From Bacteroidota bacterium (GTDB taxonomy: Bacteria; Bacteroidota; Bacteroidia; UKL13-3), in the NCBI GenBank assembly GCA_010027395.1, contig RGVD01000062.1:1-12008 (forward strand): a DNA stretch of 12,008 nucleotides, written 5' to 3'. The stretch's first letter is position 1. Each line of letters opens with the position of its first letter. Below are positions 6,596 to 12,008 of the stretch, piece by piece. Below the pieces are notes generated by a model. That model had not been told where the DNA came from. It did not search any database and saw nothing but the letters and a program-made list of their open reading frames with translations. A program made the position numbers and the translations under genes.

Positions 6596-8122
6596 TTATT
6601 CCCATTCAATAGTTGCAGGTGGCTTGCTGCTAATATCATATACTACTCTATTGATACCACGCACTTCATTAATTATTCTATTTGATACCAATCCAAGAAA
6701 CTCATATGGTAAATGGCTAAAATCTGCTGTCATACCATCTACAGAAGTTACCGCTCTCAAACAAACCACATTTTCATACGTACGTTCATCACCCATTACA
6801 CCCACCGATTTCACAGGCAAGAAAATAACCCCTGCTTGCCACACACTGTTGTATAAACCCTTGTCTTTTAGCTCAGATATAAAGATATCATCAGCTAACT
6901 GCAATATATTAACTTTCTCGGCTGTTATATCTCCTAATATTCTTATAGCTAACCCTGGCCCTGGAAATGGATGACGACCTAAAATAATAGGTTCAATTCC
7001 AAGGGATGAACCAACATTTCTTACTTCATCTTTGAATAACATGCGCAATGGTTCTACTATTTTAAAATCCATCTTCTCGGGCAATCCACCCACATTATGA
7101 TGAGATTTTATGGTTGCAGAAGGGCCTTTCACACTAACACTTTCTATTACATCTGGGTAAATGGTGCCCTGCGCCAACCATTTCACATCCTTCAATTTTT
7201 TAGCTTCGGCTTCAAATACTTCAATAAAAACGCGACCAATTATTTTACGCTTGGTTTCAGGATCAGAAACACCAGTTAACTCGTCTAAAAATAATTTAGC
7301 TGCATCAACACCAATAACATGTAGGCCCATTTTATTATATGCCTCAAGCACTGCAGTGTATTCTCCTTTTCTCAACAACCCATTATCAATAAAAATACCT
7401 GTTAGGTTTTCACCAATAGCATTTTTAAGTAGCACAGCTGCAACACTTGAATCAACGCCACCTGACAAGCCTATGATAACTTTATCATCACCAAGTTTTG
7501 ATTTAAGTTCCTCATTAGTAGCTTCAATAAAATGTTTTGGTGTCCAATTTTGCTTCAGTCCTGCAACATTTTTGATAAAATTCTCGAGTAAAGTTTTACC
7601 ATCTGTACTATGTGTTACTTCTGGATGAAATTGGATTGCGTAAGTTGGCTCCCCTTCAATCTTAAAAGCAGCAACTTTAACACTCTCAGTGCTCGCAATA
7701 ACCTTAAAATTATTAGGAATGTCTTGAATGGTGTCTCCGTGACTCATCCAAACTTGAGAATTTAATTGGATATTTTTAAACAATACATCATCATCAATAT
7801 AATTCAGTAGAGCACGACCATACTCTCTAATGGTTGAAGGAACCACATAACCACCATTTTGGTGGGCTAACATTTGGGCACCATAACATACTCCTAATAT
7901 GGGCAATTTACCTCTCCACTGAGATAAATCAATATTCGGCAAAATGCCATCATTCACTGAATATGGGCTTCCTGAAAGGATTATCGCTTTTACATTTTCT
8001 GAGTGTTGTGGCAAATGTGTGCAAGGGTAAATTTCGGAATAAACATTCAATTCCCTTAATCTACGGGCAATTAGCTGAGTGTATTGCGAACCAAAATCGA
8101 TGATATAAACTTTTTCTTCCAT
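6596..8122 (-). CDS. guaA: GMP synthase (glutamine-hydrolysing)
   Basis: It converts XMP to GMP using ATP and glutamine-derived ammonia, the last step of de novo GMP synthesis. The single 508-residue chain has an N-terminal class I glutamine amidotransferase domain: IIDFGSQYTQLIARR (7-21), nucleophile C79 in GVCYGAQ, and H166 with E168 in QFHPEVTHS. An ATP-pyrophosphatase domain follows with the P-loop SGGVDSS (220-226). The dimerisation domain contains HHNVGGLPEKM and GRHPFPGPGLAIRILGD, and the chain ends in KPPATIEWE, the family terminus. All key residues are present and the length is usual. The start at 8122 leads directly into YIIDFGSQ. A TATCTTCG box lies 8 nt before the ATG. The binding-protein-like gene follows after 20 nt. 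It diverges from the acyl-CoA dehydrogenase gene. Confidence 0.98.
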   Translation of the reverse strand: MEEKVYIIDFGSQYTQLIARRLRELNVYSEIYPCTHLPQHSENVKAIILSGSPYSVNDGILPNIDLSQWRGKLPILGVCYGAQMLAHQNGGYVVPSTIREYGRALLNYIDDDVLFKNIQLNSQVWMSHGDTIQDIPNNFKVIASTESVKVAAFKIEGEPTYAIQFHPEVTHSTDGKTLLENFIKNVAGLKQNWTPKHFIEATNEELKSKLGDDKVIIGLSGGVDSSVAAVLLKNAIGENLTGIFIDNGLLRKGEYTAVLEAYNKMGLHVIGVDAAKLFLDELTGVSDPETKRKIIGRVFIEVFEAEAKKLKDVKWLAQGTIYPDVIESVSVKGPSATIKSHHNVGGLPEKMDFKIVEPLRMLFKDEVRNVGSSLGIEPIILGRHPFPGPGLAIRILGDITAEKVNILQLADDIFISELKDKGLYNSVWQAGVIFLPVKSVGVMGDERTYENVVCLRAVTSVDGMTADFSHLPYEFLGLVSNRIINEVRGINRVVYDISSKPPATIEWE

Positions 8123-8130
8123 AAAGCTTG

Positions 8131-8138
8131 CGAAGATA
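8131..8138 (-). promoter_or_regulatory. Probable -7 box of guaA
   Basis: On the minus strand this reads TATCTTCG, one base off TAnnTTTG. It ends 8 nt before the guaA ATG, so the leader would be only a few bases. No TTG element is visible at the expected distance, which limits confidence. Confidence 0.35.
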
Positions 8139-8280
8139 GTTTTTTCAGCACATTTGTAGTAGGCGATTCATTCAATTATTATGAATTTACCCAGCCTAGC
8201 AAATTGTATTTGAAAACCGCCTTATCAAATCAATAAAAACCTGATAAAAATTTATTCCTAAAAATTATTAGCTAGGTGTT

Positions 8281-8306
8281 TTGTTTAATTATATAGCTTA
8301 TTATTG
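8281..8306 (+). promoter_or_regulatory. Possible promoter of the acyl-CoA dehydrogenase gene
   Basis: TTG at 8281-8283 and TATTATTG at 8299-8306 (one mismatch to TAnnTTTG) are separated by 15 nt, shorter than the usual spacing of about 19. The box lies about 30 nt before the ATG at 8338. The rest of the 215-nt guaA/dehydrogenase gap is AT-rich, with a weak inverted repeat ATTCAT/ATGAAT at 8166-8186 and nothing else I can support. Confidence 0.25.
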
Positions 8307-8337
8307 CCCAAACTATTAACGAAAACAATTTCTCTTT

Positions 8338-9480
8338 ATGAATTTTGAACAATCTGAAAATCAGAAAATGGTTGCCCAAATGGCACGAGACTTTGCCGAA
8401 AAACACATCCGCCCTTATGTTATGGAGTGGGATGAAGCTCAGCATTTCCCAAAAGAAACTATGCAAGCGATGGGTAAACTTGGTTTACTAGGAATTCTAG
8501 TGCCCGAAGAATATGGTGGAGCAGGTTTAGGATATAACGAATACATTACTGCCATTATCGAAATTACCAAAATATGTAGTTCTGTGGGTTTAAGCATGGC
8601 TGCTCACAACAGTTTATGTACAGGCCATATTTTGCAATTTGGTAACGAAGAGCAAAAGAAAAAATGGTTACCAAAATTGGCAACAGGTGAATGGATTGGC
8701 GCATGGGGATTAACTGAAGCTAATACAGGTAGTGATGCTATGCGTATGCAATGTGTGGCCAAACAAGATGGAAATGATTGGGTTTTAAATGGAAGCAAAA
8801 ATTGGATTACCCACGGAATTACCGGTGATGTGGCTGTAGTCTTAGCTCGTACAGGTGAGTTATTGGATAGCAATGGGATTACTGCCTTTGTAGTTGAGAG
8901 AGGCACCAAAGGATTTAAAGGTGGTAAGAAAGAAAACAAGCTTGGAATGCGTGCCAGCGAAACTGCAGAAATGATTTTCGAAGATTGTCGCATACCTGCT
9001 GAAAACATGCTTGGTAAAGTGGGAGACGGATTTAAGCAAGCCATGAAAATATTGGATGGAGGTAGAATTTCTATCGCTGCACTTTCAATTGGAATTGCAA
9101 AAGGAAGCTATGAAGCTGCTTTGAAATACTCAAAAGAGCGCCATCAATTCGGTCAACCAATATCTAACTTCCAAGCCATTGGATTTAAATTGGCTGATAT
9201 GGCCACCAGAATTGAAGCTTCAGAATTACTAACCTACCAAGCAGCTGATTTAAAAATGAGACACCTTCCAATGACCAAAGAAAGTGCGATGGCCAAATAT
9301 TATGCATCAGAGGTATGTGTTTGGGCAGCAAGCGAAGCGATACAAATTTTTGGGGGTTATGGTTATACCAAAGACTTCCCAGTTGAGAAGTTTTACAGAG
9401 ATTCTAAACTTTGTACCATAGGTGAAGGAACAAGCGAAATTCAAAAATTGGTAATTTCAAGAAGTGTATTGAAAGACTAA
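8338..9480 (+). CDS. Acyl-CoA dehydrogenase
   Basis: This FAD enzyme removes two hydrogens from the alpha,beta positions of an acyl-CoA and passes electrons to electron-transfer flavoprotein. It works in fatty-acid or branched-chain amino-acid breakdown. At 380 residues it has the usual short/medium-chain length. Motifs in order are LTEANTGSDA (125-134, FAD/substrate loop), GSKNWITHG (152-160), GGRISIAALSIGIA (241-254), RHQFGQP (268-274), IFGGYGYTKDFPVEKFYRD (337-355) and GEGTSEIQ (362-369). E363 is at the catalytic-base position of short-chain types. The ATG at 8338 begins the standard N-terminal helix. The chain length preferred cannot be fixed from sequence; it is most like short-chain or butyryl-CoA types. 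It is monocistronic, with a strong terminator behind it. Confidence 0.96.
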   Translation: MNFEQSENQKMVAQMARDFAEKHIRPYVMEWDEAQHFPKETMQAMGKLGLLGILVPEEYGGAGLGYNEYITAIIEITKICSSVGLSMAAHNSLCTGHILQFGNEEQKKKWLPKLATGEWIGAWGLTEANTGSDAMRMQCVAKQDGNDWVLNGSKNWITHGITGDVAVVLARTGELLDSNGITAFVVERGTKGFKGGKKENKLGMRASETAEMIFEDCRIPAENMLGKVGDGFKQAMKILDGGRISIAALSIGIAKGSYEAALKYSKERHQFGQPISNFQAIGFKLADMATRIEASELLTYQAADLKMRHLPMTKESAMAKYYASEVCVWAASEAIQIFGGYGYTKDFPVEKFYRDSKLCTIGEGTSEIQKLVISRSVLKD

Positions 9481-9500
9481 TATATCACATTTATTCAATG

Positions 9501-9531
9501 AAGCCCCCAAGAAATTGCGGGCTTTTTTTTT
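9501..9531 (+). terminator. Rho-independent terminator of the acyl-CoA dehydrogenase gene
   Basis: AAGCCC (9501-9506) pairs with GGGCTT (9519-9524), a six-pair stem with a 12-nt loop that runs directly into a T tract to 9531. It lies 20 nt after the stop codon, so it separates this gene from nth. Confidence 0.85.
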
Positions 9532-9595
9532 AAATAAATCCCAAACAAAATCATTTCAGTTTAATATTCTATCATCAATCATAGATACTTTATGA

Positions 9596-9603
9596 TATCT
9601 TTG
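9596..9603 (+). promoter_or_regulatory. -7 box of nth
   Basis: TATCTTTG is a perfect TAnnTTTG match, 22 nt before the nth ATG and downstream of the terminator, where a promoter is needed. No clear TTG -33 element is visible. Confidence 0.55.
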
Positions 9604-9625
9604 AAAAAAGCAAATCATAAACAAT

Positions 9626-10255
9626 ATGTCAAACGAAATCAATTGGTCTGAAGCCATTCAACCCCTTCTAAAAAAATATAAAGGCGAGAAACACCCACTG
9701 CAATTTAAGAGTATTTATGAGCTTATGGTGATGGTGGTATTGTCGGCACAAGTATCAGATAAGCTAATAAATACTTTAGCACCCAAACTATTTAAGGCTT
9801 ATCCAACAATGCAGAGCTTATCTCATGCTACTGCCGAAGATTTGCTACCTTACGTTAATAAGATTAGAAATTTTGCCAATAAAACCGCTTGGTTGTTAGA
9901 CATGGCAAAGCAAATTAAGAATGACAAAAACATACCTACCACGATGGAGGGCTTAACCGCACTGCCCGGTATTGGACGCAAGTCTGCCAATGTGATTATG
10001 AGGGAAATGAAAGTGCCAAGAGAAGGTATTATTATTGATCTGCATACTTTGCGTGTAGCCAATCGAATTGGCATTTCAGATGATTCAAACCCTATTGCTA
10101 TGGAGAAAAAAATGATGAAAATTATACCCCAAAAGGATTGGGAAGTGGGAATGGCTTTATCATTCTTAGGTAGAGAAGTATGCAGACCAACTAACCCAAA
10201 CCATGAAGTTTGTGTGATGAAAAATGTATGCGAATTCTGCAAGCAAACCTATTAA
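9626..10255 (+). CDS. nth: Endonuclease III, DNA glycosylase/AP lyase, with an altered Fe-S site
   Basis: It removes oxidised pyrimidines and nicks at abasic sites in base excision repair. The 209-residue length is that of E. coli Nth (211). LSAQVSD (39-45), the helix-hairpin-helix LPGIGRKSANV (113-123) with catalytic K119, and D138 in IIDLHT are present; the usual VDTH Thr is Leu139. The C-terminal [4Fe-4S] pattern C-x6-C-x2-C-x5-C reads here C186-x6-H193-x2-C196-x5-C202, with an extra C205 three residues after the last. H193 is encoded by CAT (10202-10204), two base changes from TGT or TGC, so a single sequencing error would not explain it. The ATG at 9626 is the first in frame after the promoter box. 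It stands alone between a terminator and the repeat. Confidence 0.95.
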   Translation: MSNEINWSEAIQPLLKKYKGEKHPLQFKSIYELMVMVVLSAQVSDKLINTLAPKLFKAYPTMQSLSHATAEDLLPYVNKIRNFANKTAWLLDMAKQIKNDKNIPTTMEGLTALPGIGRKSANVIMREMKVPREGIIIDLHTLRVANRIGISDDSNPIAMEKKMMKIIPQKDWEVGMALSFLGREVCRPTNPNHEVCVMKNVCEFCKQTY

Positions 10256-10293
10256 CATATTAAAGCAAAAAGTATTTCAATCCATAAATATAT

Positions 10294-10385
10294 TTACCCT
10301 GAAGGGGTAAAATGATTATAACCCTAAGTGAAACCTTGGGCAACATGTCAAAAACAAAGCGGAACCCCGAAGGGGTTCAACATCA
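10294..10385 (-). repeat. 92-nt three-hairpin intergenic repeat, copy B (inverted)
   Basis: Read on the minus strand, this is the same 92-nt unit as 788-879. On the plus strand its hairpins are TTACCCT/GGGGTAA (10294-10310), a central stem CCCTAAGT/ACCTTGGG around a GAA loop (10322-10340) with two weak positions, and GAACCCC/GGGGTTC (10362-10378, 7 perfect pairs). The outer hairpins are better kept than the central one. It lies between nth and ligA, 38 nt after the nth stop, where it may also end transcription. Confidence 0.85.
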
Positions 10386-10422
10386 CTGACCACCTTTGTG
10401 TATACTATGTTTTAAAACCCTC

Positions 10423-10452
10423 TTGGCAAAAATCTAGCAATTTGTATTTTTA
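10423..10452 (+). promoter_or_regulatory. Probable ligA promoter
   Basis: TTG at 10423-10425 and TATTTTTA at 10445-10452 (one mismatch to TAnnTTTG) have a 19-nt spacer, the usual Bacteroidota geometry. The box ends four bases before the ligA ATG, so the transcript would have almost no leader. Confidence 0.5.
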
Positions 10453-10456
10453 CACC

Positions 10457-12008
10457 ATGAACGCACAAGAAGCTAAAGCGCAAATAGACCATCTTACCGA
10501 ACTAATCAATCAACACAACTACCAATATTATATCCTTTCAAGGCCAAGCATCAGCGATTTTGAGTTTGATAAACTATTAAAAGAACTAGAAGCTTTAGAA
10601 AAAACATTTCCTGCATTTCAAAATCCCAACTCCCCTGCCTTAAAAGTGGGTGGAGATATCACCAAAGAGTTTAAGCAAGTAAAGCACAAATACCCTATGC
10701 TTAGCTTGGGCAATACTTACAACGAAGAAGAACTAACTGAATTCGACAACCGTATTAGAAAATCCATAGGCAATGATTTTGAATACGTGTGTGAATTAAA
10801 GTTTGATGGATTGGCCATTAGTTTAACCTACGAGAATGGTAAACTCATTCGTGCTGTAACCCGCGGTGATGGTGTTCAAGGCGATGATGTAACAAGCAAT
10901 GTAAAGACCATTAGAAGTATTCCTCATCAATTGAGTGGCAATGATTATCCTGCTTATTTCGAAATACGGGGTGAGATTTTTATGCACTTAGCCACTTTTG
11001 ATAAACTGAATAATACACTTAGAAAGGAACTCGAAGAAAAGGGTTATGATGAGGATGAAATAAAAGAACAGCTTTACAAAAACCCTAGGAATTTTGCTTC
11101 AGGGAGTTTGAAAATGCAGGACTCAAAAGAAGTATCAAAAAGAAATTTGGATGCCTTTTTATATTTTATTTATGCAGATGAAAGCGTGAGCGAATCTCAT
11201 CATGAAAGTTTGCAAAAGGCCGCCCAATGGGGCTTTCAGGTAAGCGACCATTTTCAATTATGCCGTAGCTTGGATGAAGTTTTTGCTTTTATAAAGAAAT
11301 ATGATGTAGAGAGAAAAAACCTTAGCTATGATATTGATGGTGTTGTAATAAAAGTTAACAACTATTTCCAGCAACAAGAACTTGGCTTTACGGCTAAAAC
11401 TCCCCGATGGGCTATTGCTTATAAATACAAGGCCGAAAGTGTTAGTACTCTTTTGAATGAAGTCACTTACCAAGTGGGCAGAACAGGAGCCATTACTCCC
11501 GTGGCAAATTTAAAGCCTGTGCAATTGGCGGGCACTACGGTTAAAAGAGCTAGCCTTTATAATGCAGATGAAATTGAAAGGCTTGACTTGCATGAAAACG
11601 ATACTGTTTTTGTAGAAAAAGGTGGAGAGATTATTCCAAAAATTACAGCAGTTGATTTGAGTAAACGCTTGCCTGATGCTAAGAAAATTGAATACATACA
11701 GAACTGCCCAGAATGTGGCACTGCACTTATAAGAGCGGAAGGAGAAGTGGTGCATTATTGTCCGAATGATACCGCATGTCCACCCCAATTGATAGGTAAA
11801 ATAGAACACTTTATAGGAAGGAAAGCAATGAATATTGATAGCCTTGGTGCAGAGACTGTGACTGGACTTCATCAAATAGGTTTGATCAAAACCTATGCTG
11901 ATTTGTATGAATTAAAATACGAACAACTCTTGGATTTGGAATTTGAAGTGGGCGATACGGAGAAGAAAAAACGCTCACTAAAAGCCAAGTCGGTTGAGAA
12001 TATTTTAA
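10457..12008 (+). CDS. ligA: NAD+-dependent DNA ligase LigA, 3' end beyond the window
   Basis: It seals nicks in DNA using NAD+ in replication and repair. The first 517 codons are present and open to the window edge; full-length enzymes have about 670 residues. The N-terminal Ia domain holds the Y-Y/D region (NYQYYILSRP, 21-30). The adenylation motif is K115-F-D-G118, the same position as K115 in E. coli. RGEIF (171-175), NPRNFASGSLKMQDS (209-223; many homologues have NPRNAAAGSLR), DGVVIKVN (294-301) and TAKTPRWAIAYKY (312-324) follow. The OB domain has QVGRTGAITPVA (339-350) and VEKGGEIIPKI (386-396). A zinc finger has C417, C420, C435 and C441. The helix-hairpin-helix part is cut, and the BRCT domain lies outside. 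The missing end is a window limit, not a sign of a pseudogene. Confidence 0.97.
   Translation, partial: MNAQEAKAQIDHLTELINQHNYQYYILSRPSISDFEFDKLLKELEALEKTFPAFQNPNSPALKVGGDITKEFKQVKHKYPMLSLGNTYNEEELTEFDNRIRKSIGNDFEYVCELKFDGLAISLTYENGKLIRAVTRGDGVQGDDVTSNVKTIRSIPHQLSGNDYPAYFEIRGEIFMHLATFDKLNNTLRKELEEKGYDEDEIKEQLYKNPRNFASGSLKMQDSKEVSKRNLDAFLYFIYADESVSESHHESLQKAAQWGFQVSDHFQLCRSLDEVFAFIKKYDVERKNLSYDIDGVVIKVNNYFQQQELGFTAKTPRWAIAYKYKAESVSTLLNEVTYQVGRTGAITPVANLKPVQLAGTTVKRASLYNADEIERLDLHENDTVFVEKGGEIIPKITAVDLSKRLPDAKKIEYIQNCPECGTALIRAEGEVVHYCPNDTACPPQLIGKIEHFIGRKAMNIDSLGAETVTGLHQIGLIKTYADLYELKYEQLLDLEFEVGDTEKKKRSLKAKSVENIL

Noticed and set aside
6576..6605. Earlier start of the binding-protein-like gene
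   Set aside because: It would overlap the end of guaA and place ten polar residues before a clear signal peptide.
788..10385. The two inverted repeats as ends of a 9.6-kb composite transposon
   Set aside because: Everything between is ordinary housekeeping DNA without a transposase, and the two copies differ at about 20 of 92 positions, so they look like independent dispersed elements.
1..12008. tRNA, rRNA, CRISPR, phage, toxin-antitoxin or defence system
   Set aside because: None of their sequence or gene signatures is visible anywhere in the window.

Overview
This window reads as chromosomal DNA of an AT-rich member of the Bacteroidota; I cannot name the genus. Several things support this. 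Perfect or near-perfect copies of the Bacteroidota -7 promoter box (TAnnTTTG) stand in front of several genes, and there are almost no recognisable Shine-Dalgarno sequences. The aspartate kinase and NAD+-dependent DNA ligase carry motif variants I associate with that phylum. Three-hairpin intergenic repeats are also present.

Layout: 1-1037 is gene-poor and AT-rich. It holds one small predicted membrane protein with two CxxC pairs (322-561), scattered TTGCAAAc/tC words, and a 92-nt repeat of three hairpins (788-879). A short-chain dehydrogenase/reductase homologue that lacks the usual YxxxK catalytic pair lies on the minus strand (1038-1826). Divergent from it is a plus-strand run: aspartate kinase (1991-3253), folK overlapping it by one base (3253-3738), a deoxynucleoside kinase starting at TTG (3813-4454), and an FkbM-type methyltransferase (4566-5441). 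Convergent with these is a minus-strand pair, guaA (6596-8122) followed by an exported periplasmic-binding-protein-like gene (5454-6575). Divergent from guaA is an acyl-CoA dehydrogenase (8338-9480) with a clear terminator behind it. Then come endonuclease III (9626-10255), the second copy of the 92-nt repeat in opposite orientation (10294-10385), and the first 517 codons of ligA (10457 to the window edge).

The genes are mostly housekeeping: amino-acid biosynthesis (aspartate kinase), folate (folK), nucleotide salvage and synthesis (dNK, guaA), acyl-CoA oxidation, and DNA repair and replication (nth, ligA). I see no phage, conjugative, CRISPR, toxin-antitoxin or defence island, and no convincing new multi-gene system. 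The items most worth a second look are four. The endonuclease III appears to have His in place of one [4Fe-4S] cysteine. The SDR homologue has lost Tyr and Lys. The two 92-nt repeats align without gaps and show pairing-preserving changes in the central hairpin. An orphan small zinc-ribbon-like membrane protein sits near the left end.
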